Under the pieces are notes generated by a model, which had not been told where the DNA came from, did no database searches, and saw only the letters and a program-made list of their open reading frames with translations. 64,000 nt of DNA, taken from NCBI GenBank assembly GCA_958295785.1, contig OY282377.1:2370394-2434393 (forward strand). The letters run 5' to 3'. Position 1 is the first letter of the stretch. Each line of letters starts with the position of its first letter. Below are positions 8,881 to 16,794 of this stretch, one piece after another. The translations under genes and the position numbers were made by a program. Origin of the DNA: an uncultured Latescibacterota bacterium. GTDB taxonomy: Bacteria; Latescibacterota; UBA2968.

Positions 8881-9834
8881 ATGAAACGGATATTCTGCAT
8901 TGGAATCACGGCGGTCGCGGTATGCGCGATGATTTTTCCCGAGACCGCAAATTCAGAGACCCAGAAGCGACTCGGACAGGCCGCGTTCCCCGTGCTCAAG
9001 ATAGACCAAGGGGCGCGTCTTGCGGGCATGGGCGGGGCGTTTACGGCCATCGCCGATGACGTCAACGCGATTTTTGTGAACCCGGCCGGTCTGACCCACA
9101 TTGAAAAGGCGGAGTACACGCTCTCCTATACTCGCTGGCTGGTCGATTCCCAATTCTACTCGGGAGCAGTCGCCTACAACACCGGTCGGGGTGTGCTCGG
9201 GGTGTCCGCGATGTCCTACGCGCTTCCAGAGGTCGAAGAGACCACGATCTTCCAGCCTTTGGGTACAGGCAGGATGCTGGATACTGGAGATTTCAGCATC
9301 GGTGCATCCTACGCCATGAAAATGACGGACAAGCTCTCGTTTGGCATTCAGGTTCGCTGGACCCAAGAGACGCTGGACGAAGATCGGATGACCGGTGTGG
9401 ATGTGAATTTGGGGACGATATTTAACACGGGCTTCCGGAGTCTGCGGCTTGGGATGGCGTTTAAGAACCTGGGTAAGGACGTGAAATCTCGGGAGACCAA
9501 CTACCAAATGCCGGTCACCTTCAATTTCGCGTTTGCCATAGAAGTGTTTGGAAAGAAAGGCAGCAGCAGGACGTATCTGACGGTGACGGGAGAGAACCAC
9601 TACGCCACAGATTTTGCCCAGCCGCAGTATCGGCTGGGCGGTGAGCTCTGGTTTCAGAATACGCTGGCGTTGCGTGCGGGTTATAAACCGAGGTACGATA
9701 CAGAGACTTACAGTTTGGGATTGGGGGTGAAGTTCCAGCCGATAGGGGGCAAAGAAGTCCGTTTGGATTTCTCATACAGCGACGGAAATGACTTTGAAGC
9801 ACCGCTGCGCTTCAGTCTGAGTGGATCGTTCTAA
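8881..9834 (+). CDS. PorV/PorQ family outer-membrane protein
   Basis: A 317-residue protein with a signal peptide (MKRIFCIGITAVAVCAMIFPETANS). It then has the family signature GARLAGMGGAFTAIADDVNAIFVNPAGL, seen in PorV/PorQ and UPF0164 barrels of the FadL-like superfamily. It ends in a Phe (SLSGSF). In Bacteroidota PorV escorts type IX cargo at the outer membrane. Here it directly follows a protein with a FlgD/T9SS-like C-terminal domain, so a role in its surface display is plausible but inferred. Last gene of the 2.5-9.8 kb cluster, followed by a strong terminator. Confidence 0.75.
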   Translation: MKRIFCIGITAVAVCAMIFPETANSETQKRLGQAAFPVLKIDQGARLAGMGGAFTAIADDVNAIFVNPAGLTHIEKAEYTLSYTRWLVDSQFYSGAVAYNTGRGVLGVSAMSYALPEVEETTIFQPLGTGRMLDTGDFSIGASYAMKMTDKLSFGIQVRWTQETLDEDRMTGVDVNLGTIFNTGFRSLRLGMAFKNLGKDVKSRETNYQMPVTFNFAFAIEVFGKKGSSRTYLTVTGENHYATDFAQPQYRLGGELWFQNTLALRAGYKPRYDTETYSLGLGVKFQPIGGKEVRLDFSYSDGNDFEAPLRFSLSGSF

Positions 9835-9854
9835 AGGGGGCCTGTTCTCCGTAG

Positions 9855-9893
9855 AAATGGCAGCCTTATCTGGGCTGCCATTTCCTTTTTTTT
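9855..9893 (+). terminator. Rho-independent terminator after the PorV-like gene
   Basis: An 11-bp perfect stem (AAATGGCAGCC / GGCTGCCATTT, 9855-9865 and 9873-9883) with a 7-base loop is followed by a run of eight T (9886-9893). It separates the outer-membrane cluster from the catabolic cluster. Confidence 0.9.
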
Positions 9894-9971
9894 CGATTGA
9901 TGATCCCCCCGAGGAACATCGAATGTTTGCCCCGCATCCGTTATCTCAAAGCTCCAAACAGGAGGTGATCT

Positions 9972-11075
9972 ATGGGCGGTTCTGTAATTTTGCGGCGCGA
10001 AGGACCTCTGGAACACTACACGTTTCGAGGAAGTCCGGCAGAGGCGGGACGGGCACAGGGCGCGCTCGGTTCGGATGCCGTGCAGGAGAGACTCGCGGCG
10101 TGGTTGTCGCGGCCACACAACTTTGAGCATCCTTACTTTCGCAAAAACATGGCGTTCATGCGGCGGGAGTTTTCCGATTTTATGGCGCAAATGGAGGCAT
10201 TCGGGGAGGCTGCGGGGTGCGAGGATTTCGATCAAACCTACTATCTGCACCTCTCCGATACGGGACGCGAGGAGGAGGGGTGTTCTGCGTTCGGGATCCT
10301 GCTGGCAGAGGATGGGCCCGCCATGCTGCGGACTTACGATCCTTCAAATCCGACATCCAACGCGGATCTGTTGAAAGACCGCTTTCTCGCGGCGTATCCC
10401 GATTTCAAGCCTCACGGGTTCGTCGGCATGAGCGGGCGGAGGCACTGCGTGGTCCATACGTCGGTCAACGATGCGGGGCTGTTGCTGGGCTGGGCTTCCG
10501 GACACCCCAAATTCAACTGGTCAGACAACCCGGAAACGATCAACATGTTGCTTGTCTATGGCTTGGTCCCCTGGCATTGTGCAGATTGTGAGGATGTTCG
10601 CCACTTTCTGTCCCAGTACCGCACGTCAGGGGTGAAGGGGGTCACGGGTGCGGCCGTCGATGCCAAGGGAAACATGGTGGGGTTGGAATTGGAGTCAGAA
10701 AATATTGCATTTCGAGAGCCGACGGATGGCATGGTGCTCGAAACCAACCACTGGCAGCACCCAGATCTACAGGCACCGGCTCGGAGGGAACAACCCGATT
10801 TCTGGATGAGTCCCTATTACTACAATTCCCAAAACCGGGCGCACTATGTGGAATACTACCGGGAGACGTTCAAAGCGATGCGTACCCTTGAGGAGTTGAT
10901 CGATTTTTCTTTTGATGTGGATGCTCCAGGGCGGATTCTCCAGAAAGAGGATACGTGCATTGCGAACTGGATGACCTCCCATGCGTTTTTCATGACTTCT
11001 CGAGATCGCAGGATGCGGGCCTACGCTTATCCGCTGGCAAAAGACCAGTACTCCGAGATTGAATACGCGGGGTGA
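9972..11075 (+). CDS. C45-family peptidase / acyl-CoA:6-APA acyltransferase-like Ntn hydrolase
   Basis: The 367-residue protein resembles the acyl-coenzyme A:6-aminopenicillanic acid acyltransferase family (PF03417/C45). It has the N-terminal FRGSPAEAGRAQG helix region and the EEEGCSAFGI block with Cys104, preceded by Gly as in the autocleavage site (the Cys becomes the N-terminal nucleophile). It also has GMSGRRHCVVHTSVNDAGLLLG and a late AVDAKGNMVGLELE strand. No signal peptide, so cytoplasmic. GGAGGTGAT precedes the start. Homologues hydrolyse or transfer amide-linked acyl groups; the substrate is unknown. First gene of a same-strand run to 19.5 kb. Confidence 0.7.
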   Translation: MGGSVILRREGPLEHYTFRGSPAEAGRAQGALGSDAVQERLAAWLSRPHNFEHPYFRKNMAFMRREFSDFMAQMEAFGEAAGCEDFDQTYYLHLSDTGREEEGCSAFGILLAEDGPAMLRTYDPSNPTSNADLLKDRFLAAYPDFKPHGFVGMSGRRHCVVHTSVNDAGLLLGWASGHPKFNWSDNPETINMLLVYGLVPWHCADCEDVRHFLSQYRTSGVKGVTGAAVDAKGNMVGLELESENIAFREPTDGMVLETNHWQHPDLQAPARREQPDFWMSPYYYNSQNRAHYVEYYRETFKAMRTLEELIDFSFDVDAPGRILQKEDTCIANWMTSHAFFMTSRDRRMRAYAYPLAKDQYSEIEYAG

Positions 11076-11112
11076 TGCGTCAGTTCTCAATGAATCTATG
11101 GAAGTGCCCAAC

Positions 11113-12165
11113 ATGACCCCTATCGCCATCCATGGGCTTACCCAACTCGTACGCGACCTTTTCACGGCTTCCGGCGTTCCGGGTGACGATGCTGAGACCA
11201 TCGCCGCGATGATCGTGGGCCAAGAAATGCGCGGGATTACCACGCACGGCACGCGCCAGATCGACTATAATCTCCGGGGATTGGTCGATGGCAGGATGAA
11301 TCCATGCCCGAACCAGCCGATCCTGAGCGACCATGGCATGACCGCCGTGATCGAAGGCGACCACGGTGTGGGCATGGTCGCGTGCATGAAGGCGATGCGC
11401 CTCGCTATTCAGAAGGCCAAAAAGGGCGGGATCGGGATCGTGCTGGTGGTCCACAATAACCATTTTCTTTCGGCGACGCCCTACTGCATAGCGGCGGCGA
11501 ACGCCGGTGCAATCGGCATTGCGTTTTCCAATACGCACGCATCCATGGGCTATCCCGGCACGCACGCACAGGTGATTGGCAACACGCCAATGGGGTTCGG
11601 GATTCCCACTGCCGCCGGGTATCCGATTCTATTCGATTCGTGTTTGACCACGTCGGGGGGCAAGCTACACCAGTGGGTACGCGAGGGCAGGCGGATTCCC
11701 CCTGACCTGCTGGGTGTGGATAGAAACGGACGACCTTCTGACGATCCCGAGGCGGTGCTTTTCGGAGGCACGCCCATGCCCATAGGTGGGCACAAGGGAG
11801 CGGGGTTGGCGATCCTGGTAGAGGTGCTCACCGGCGTACTGGGCGGCGCGGGATTTTTGCGCGGTATCGCGCCCTTGGATCAGCGGGAGGATAAATTCCA
11901 GGCCGAGAGCCAGTGCTGCATCGCGGTCGATATCGCGGCCTTTATGCCAGTGCCCGAGTTCGAATCCCGGATGGCCGCGTTTATCGCCGATCTCAAAGAC
12001 AACCCGACGCCCGACGAAATTCGCGTGCCCGGCGAACGGATGATGCGCTGCGAACGCACATGTGAGGCGCGAGGTGTCCCGCTAGAGGCGGACGTACACC
12101 AGAATCTGATGGCGTGGGCACACAGGCTGGGGGTGGATTTCTCGCATCTTGAAGCGGCGGTGTGA
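11113..12165 (+). CDS. Ldh family oxidoreductase (malate/L-lactate/ureidoglycolate dehydrogenase-like)
   Basis: This 350-residue protein matches the NAD(P)-dependent Ldh_2 family (PF02615). It has an N-terminal helical segment with GDDAETIAAMIVGQEMRGITTHG, the glycine-rich GIGIVLVVHNNHFLSATPYC block, GNTPMGFGIPT, and the conserved GGHKGAGLAILVEVLTGVLGGA near the C-terminus. Members reduce 2-oxo acids or oxidise 2-hydroxy acids. In most members the HNNHF context reads SNHF followed by G-A; here it is HNNHFLSATP, so the substrate pocket may differ. ATG at 11113 is preferred because GGAAG lies eight bases before it; ATG at 11098 is possible. Confidence 0.8.
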   Translation: MTPIAIHGLTQLVRDLFTASGVPGDDAETIAAMIVGQEMRGITTHGTRQIDYNLRGLVDGRMNPCPNQPILSDHGMTAVIEGDHGVGMVACMKAMRLAIQKAKKGGIGIVLVVHNNHFLSATPYCIAAANAGAIGIAFSNTHASMGYPGTHAQVIGNTPMGFGIPTAAGYPILFDSCLTTSGGKLHQWVREGRRIPPDLLGVDRNGRPSDDPEAVLFGGTPMPIGGHKGAGLAILVEVLTGVLGGAGFLRGIAPLDQREDKFQAESQCCIAVDIAAFMPVPEFESRMAAFIADLKDNPTPDEIRVPGERMMRCERTCEARGVPLEADVHQNLMAWAHRLGVDFSHLEAAV

Positions 12166-12215
12166 GCGAAAGGTTACTCAAGAGATGATTCGGATCTGAT
12201 GGAAAGGAGGTCTGC

Positions 12216-14264
12216 ATGCGCGACATTCGGCGTTTGGCCCATATCCATATTCCCCAGCAGTGGCAGCCGGAGGAGATCATCCGCGAGGTCAAGGCATTGG
12301 GGTTTACGGATCTCTATTTTTTTGCGAACAGGCTCGAGGCGGGGATGGATATCGGCGGGCTGTCTCCTGAACTGGCGATGGAGGTGGGGAAGATAGCCGC
12401 ACGCGAGGGGATGGGGGTGATGATCAATACCGGTTATATGAAATATCACGAGCAGGTGCTTCTCCATCATCCAGACCGCCGGATGGTGCTGCGCGCAGAG
12501 CCCGCGGCACTGGACAGCGACGGGGGCGAGTTGAACTGGCTCTGTCCGTTCAACGAGGCCAATAAGGACAATTACAAGCGGGAACTGCGGGAACTCGCGC
12601 TGATCCCCGCACTGCGATATCTCTACTTGAACGACGAGGGCTTCTTAGGTGCCAAAGGGGAGATGGCCTGCTACTGCGATTTCTGCCGCAAGCACTTTGC
12701 GAAACACTTTGGAAAAGAGCCGCCCGAAGATATCGACTGGGAAGATCCGTTGTGGCGCGACTGGATCAAGTGGCGCTTTGACGAGTGGACGGCACTGCAC
12801 GCGGAGTTCCGGGAGGCGGTGCAGGCGGTCCGCCCAGAAGTGGGCGTGGGGATGGCCTGCGCGTACATTGCCGAACTGATGGGATGGAAGCCGTGGCAAC
12901 ATGCCGTGGACTTAGGGGCGATGAGCCGCGCGCTGGATTCGATGAACACGGGGATCTACCACGGGAGCAGCGTTCACATTTCGGGCAATTACTTGCCCCG
13001 CTTCGTGTCGGTTCTAGAAGTGGCGTTGATTTTTACCGGCGCCCTACAGGGAAAGCCGCTGCGCCTGGCGGTGCAGGCGTTCTGTCCCGGCACCTCTTTG
13101 GAGATGACCCGCAAAGACGGCCACTGGATCGGGATATTGCCGTACGCGGCGGGTGTGGATTATGTGACAGCTTGGTGCTATGAGACGCTGAGGGAACTGC
13201 CGTCGGAGTACGAGGGGTTTATGGAAACGTTCAAGCTGGACCCCTATTTCAAAGAGACGGAACCCGAGGTGGCCTGTAGCCTGTTCCATTCAATCCAGAG
13301 CGAGGTGTGGCGGTACCACGACACAGACTACGACGCGGTGAGCGTACGGCCTTTCGCACAGATGCTTCGGGATTCGGGACTGCCATATAACTATGTGTGG
13401 GACAGCCGGTTGGAAGAGACAGATCTGAAGCGAAGGGGGCCGCTGGTGCTGCCGCATGTGTGCTGTCTGTCAAAGACGCAACGGAAACGGCTCACGTCCT
13501 ATCTCAAAGGAGGCGGGGCGGTTTTGGCGACCGCGGACCTGGGGCTGTACGACAAAGAGGGGACAGCCATAGAGGTCGGGTTGTCGGCACAGTGGGGCGT
13601 GACGCTTTCGGGAGAGGTACACAAAGGACAATACCGCCTTGCTTTTACGTCCGATTGTCCACTTGCAGAGCCTATCACCGATCCCGTGGTGGTCGATAAT
13701 CCCTACGAAATTACAAACACAACCGGAGAGGTGTGGGCGACACTCATAGATGGCGAGGGCGTGGATACGGGAATGCCGGCACTGGTGCACAACCGGGTGG
13801 GCCAGGGGCGGTTCATCTACCTCGCAGGCGACCCAGAGCCCGAACACCGGGAGCCGGGATACCACTTCCAGATCAAACTGCCAAACCACACGAGACGTTT
13901 AATCCGTAATCTCGTGCGGTTTCTAGGCGTCCGCCCGCCCGCGATTGAGGTGGAGAATTTTCCCCCCGAGACAGCGTATCAGCGGCTGCGCCCGTGGGAC
14001 CGGCGGGGGATCAATACGTTTCAATTTCTTCCGCAGGTAGGTCCCCGGTATGCAATGGCGATTATCGCGTCTTATCTGGGCGAAGAGGGTGCCTTCCCGA
14101 TCCGGTTTCGCATCCCCAAGGGGAAGCGGCCCGTACGGGTCTTCAACGGGCTGACGGAAAAATCGTATCTCGATGAGGCCCGGATCGACGGGGATTCCGT
14201 CCGCCTGACCGTGCATACGACCCAGCCGGACGCGGTTATTCCCGTGGTTGTAGCATGGGCCTAA
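12216..14264 (+). CDS. TIM-barrel glycoside-hydrolase-like protein with GATase-like domain
   Basis: The 682-residue cytoplasmic protein starts after GGAAAGGAGG. Residues 1-350 look like a (beta/alpha)8 barrel: strands such as GFTDLYFFAN, GVMINTGYM and RYLYLNDEGFLG, the last with an acidic pair in the place of glycosidase catalytic acids. A CYCDFCRKHF motif typical of putative GH/DUF barrels in environmental bacteria follows. Residues about 355-570 resemble the Rossmann-like beta-galactosidase trimerisation (GATase-like) domain (CSLFHSIQSEVW, LVLPHVCCLS, YLKGGGAVLATAD). A small beta domain ends the protein. It is probably a glycosidase of an uncharacterised family. Confidence 0.55.
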   Translation: MRDIRRLAHIHIPQQWQPEEIIREVKALGFTDLYFFANRLEAGMDIGGLSPELAMEVGKIAAREGMGVMINTGYMKYHEQVLLHHPDRRMVLRAEPAALDSDGGELNWLCPFNEANKDNYKRELRELALIPALRYLYLNDEGFLGAKGEMACYCDFCRKHFAKHFGKEPPEDIDWEDPLWRDWIKWRFDEWTALHAEFREAVQAVRPEVGVGMACAYIAELMGWKPWQHAVDLGAMSRALDSMNTGIYHGSSVHISGNYLPRFVSVLEVALIFTGALQGKPLRLAVQAFCPGTSLEMTRKDGHWIGILPYAAGVDYVTAWCYETLRELPSEYEGFMETFKLDPYFKETEPEVACSLFHSIQSEVWRYHDTDYDAVSVRPFAQMLRDSGLPYNYVWDSRLEETDLKRRGPLVLPHVCCLSKTQRKRLTSYLKGGGAVLATADLGLYDKEGTAIEVGLSAQWGVTLSGEVHKGQYRLAFTSDCPLAEPITDPVVVDNPYEITNTTGEVWATLIDGEGVDTGMPALVHNRVGQGRFIYLAGDPEPEHREPGYHFQIKLPNHTRRLIRNLVRFLGVRPPAIEVENFPPETAYQRLRPWDRRGINTFQFLPQVGPRYAMAIIASYLGEEGAFPIRFRIPKGKRPVRVFNGLTEKSYLDEARIDGDSVRLTVHTTQPDAVIPVVVAWA

Positions 14265-14284
14265 TGACGTTATGGAGGGAAGCG

Positions 14285-15109
14285 ATGAAGGCGAATCAGT
14301 CCTCAGAATCCAGCACTGCCCAGAACAGCAGCATTGTGTTGAACCAAACGTGGGATATGGGCCGGCTGATCGATCTGACCTGCGATTACTTCAACGGGAT
14401 GCCGATCGATATGTCGGGCACGTTGCCGTCGTTCCAGATGAGGGAACTGGACAAAGAGATGGAAGCACTCTGCCAGGGCCGCGAGTACCGCAGCTACACA
14501 CAGGAGGTGCGGATGTGTGTACAAGCTGGCAACTATCTGGAGACAGGGGCGCATCTCTACCCAGAGATGGAGTCGGTTGCGGACATTGGACTGCACCGGC
14601 TATTTGTTTCTGCGGTGGTAATGCACATCTCCAAAGGGAAGGACGAAAAGGTGACTGCCGGGGATCTGGAGGCCGAGTTGTCGCGGCTTGGAGAGACGAT
14701 CCATCCGGGGGACGCGCTCCTAGTGGCGACGGGCTACGACCGGTTTGGGCGCAACGACATCCGCTGTGAGAATACGCCGCATTTTAGCTATGACGCGATT
14801 GAATGGGCAGTGAATCGCAAGCCCTCGATTCTCGCTTCGGACATGGCGAGTTGGCACGACGGGGAGGAAAAACCGAGTTTCTGGCCGATGCTGATGAAAT
14901 CCGGCGTGCTGGTCATCGGGTCGCTGCTCAACGTTACGCAGATTACCGCGCCGCGCATCAGATTGATCGCGTTGCCGATGAAGATCCGAGGGGCATGCGC
15001 TGCGCCGTGTCGGGTGATCGCCATCCTTCCATTGGATCATCCAGGGACGAGAGCACGCACGCGCCAAAGGCATGGCGAAGCCCACCACAACGCCAGTAGT
15101 GATGCTTGA
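14285..15109 (+). CDS. Cyclase family protein (kynurenine-formamidase-like) with degenerate metal site
   Basis: The 274-residue protein aligns with the cyclase family (PF04199): MGRLIDLTCDYFNGMPID start, central ETGAHLYPEM, then LFVSAVVMHIS and HPGDALLVATGYDRF. The usual metal-binding motif HxGTHxDxPxH reads ETGAHLYPEM around residue 82, keeping only one histidine, so canonical Mn/Zn-dependent hydrolysis may be lost or altered. The gene lies in the same-strand cluster with the Ldh-like and glycosidase-like genes. The ATG at 14285 follows GGAGGGAAGCG. The last 30 residues are basic and look disordered. Confidence 0.65.
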   Translation: MKANQSSESSTAQNSSIVLNQTWDMGRLIDLTCDYFNGMPIDMSGTLPSFQMRELDKEMEALCQGREYRSYTQEVRMCVQAGNYLETGAHLYPEMESVADIGLHRLFVSAVVMHISKGKDEKVTAGDLEAELSRLGETIHPGDALLVATGYDRFGRNDIRCENTPHFSYDAIEWAVNRKPSILASDMASWHDGEEKPSFWPMLMKSGVLVIGSLLNVTQITAPRIRLIALPMKIRGACAAPCRVIAILPLDHPGTRARTRQRHGEAHHNASSDA

Positions 15110-15132
15110 AATCTACGAGTAAGGGGATGGAG

Positions 15133-16794
15133 ATGGAGGATACGGAGGCAGGGCTGGTTGGATATTGGAAGCTCGCCGGTGATTGTATGGATTATTCGGG
15201 CGCCGGCAATCACGGAAAGAACTGCGGCGCGGACCTGACCGCAGCGGGGCTGGATGGCAGGAGGGCGCGCGCGGCGGGCTTCAATGGAAGGGGCCGTTAT
15301 GTCGAGGTGCCGGACAGTCCGTCCCTCCGGTTCGGATCGACCGGGATCTCGGTTTCGGTATGGGTCCGGACAGATCGGGCACGCGACGATCTATCGGGGG
15401 ATATTCTGAGCAAATACGATCCAGAGAATCGAATGGGATTCACGTTTGGCATCCAGAACCACGCGAGCGCGGTCAATAGCCAGTCGAATTACCGCAATCT
15501 TCACTTCGGGCTGGACAACAAGCTGATCGAGCCTTCGTGGACCGATTGCGGGCGTCCGGGGAACGCCCGCTTTGTCTATGCACTGGCGGTGGGCGGCGGC
15601 GATCTGTATGCGGGGACCTATGAGGCGGGAGCAGACGAGGTCGGACATGTGTACCGATACGCCGGGGGAACGGACTGGATCGACTGTGGGATTCCGATTG
15701 CATGCAACGCCGTCCGGTCGCTTGCCTTCTACGAGGGCAAGTTGTACGCCGGGACGACCTCGCACGCGGGCAAGGGATCGCTGCAACCCGATTCACCCAA
15801 CAAGACGCCGGGTGGGAATGTCTATCGCTATGAAGGGGGTATGGAGTGGGTTGACTGCGGGAAGCCAGGAGGGGAAAATTCGGGATCAGTGCCGGGGCTG
15901 ATTATCTTCAACAACTGTCTCTATGCCCACGCAAACGGCGCGTATAGTTCCAATACCAACGGCGTTTACCGCTACGAGGGAAACGAGAAGTGGACCTACT
16001 GCGGGACACCCCGTGGGGCGTGGGCGATGTCGTCCTTCAACGGAAATCTATTCTGCGTTGGCGGATATGGGGGCGGCATGAACACACCGGTGATTGCGAT
16101 GAGCAGGTATGACGGTGACACCGGGTGGGTGCCCTGCGGAACGCTTCCCAATACGGTCCAAGTTTATGCCATCGCCATCTACGAGGGGGAGCTTTACGTT
16201 GGGACCTGGCCCACGGGCACGGTCTTCCGCTGGGATGGAGGAGAGGGATGGATGGACTGCGGGCGCCTGGGGGACGAGCTCGAGGTGATGGGCATGATGG
16301 TTTACAATGGGAAGCTATACGCCGGCACACTGCCTCTGGCTCAAGTGTACCGCTATGAGGGGGGTGGTAAGTCATGGACCTGCCTGGGACGGCTGGATAT
16401 GACGCCGGATGCGGCGTACCGGCGGGCGTGGTCAATGGCGGTTTACCGGGGCCGGCTCTACTGCGGCACGCTTCCGGCAGGGCACATCTACTCGCTGGAG
16501 GCGGGCCGGAACGTGACCCACGATTTTGAACTGGCGTTCGGATGGCGGCATCTGGCCGCGGTTAAGGACGACGATCGGCCGTGCAGGCTCAGGCTCTATG
16601 TGGATGGCGAGCAAGTGGGAACTTCTGCGCCTTTCAACGGATACGAGGCCTACATTTCCAACGATAGGCCCCTGAAGATCGGCTTCGGACCGCAGGATTA
16701 TTTTAACGGCAACATGGCGGAACTGCGGGTGTACAACCGGAATTTGACAGAGTCGCAAGTGGCCGCACTTTACCATCAGGGCAAGAGAGGATGA
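15133..16794 (+). CDS. LamG (concanavalin-like) domain split by an inserted beta-propeller
   Basis: A 553-residue protein. Residues about 5-130 form the first half of a LamG/jelly-roll domain (GLVGYWKLAGDCMDYSGAGN, GRGRYVEVPDS, ISVSVWVRTD). A repeated unit of about 45-50 residues then occurs roughly seven times (pattern VYRYEGG..W.DCG ... LYAGT), a kelch-like beta-propeller. The second half of the LamG domain resumes near the end (GWRHLAAVKDDDRPCRLRLYVDGEQVGTS ... NGNMAELRVYNRNLTESQVAALYHQG). No signal peptide is visible. AAGGGG lies six bases before ATG 15133; ATG 15127 is an alternative. It overlaps the next gene by four bases (ATGA). Binding role inferred; substrate unknown. Confidence 0.7.
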   Translation: MEDTEAGLVGYWKLAGDCMDYSGAGNHGKNCGADLTAAGLDGRRARAAGFNGRGRYVEVPDSPSLRFGSTGISVSVWVRTDRARDDLSGDILSKYDPENRMGFTFGIQNHASAVNSQSNYRNLHFGLDNKLIEPSWTDCGRPGNARFVYALAVGGGDLYAGTYEAGADEVGHVYRYAGGTDWIDCGIPIACNAVRSLAFYEGKLYAGTTSHAGKGSLQPDSPNKTPGGNVYRYEGGMEWVDCGKPGGENSGSVPGLIIFNNCLYAHANGAYSSNTNGVYRYEGNEKWTYCGTPRGAWAMSSFNGNLFCVGGYGGGMNTPVIAMSRYDGDTGWVPCGTLPNTVQVYAIAIYEGELYVGTWPTGTVFRWDGGEGWMDCGRLGDELEVMGMMVYNGKLYAGTLPLAQVYRYEGGGKSWTCLGRLDMTPDAAYRRAWSMAVYRGRLYCGTLPAGHIYSLEAGRNVTHDFELAFGWRHLAAVKDDDRPCRLRLYVDGEQVGTSAPFNGYEAYISNDRPLKIGFGPQDYFNGNMAELRVYNRNLTESQVAALYHQGKRG

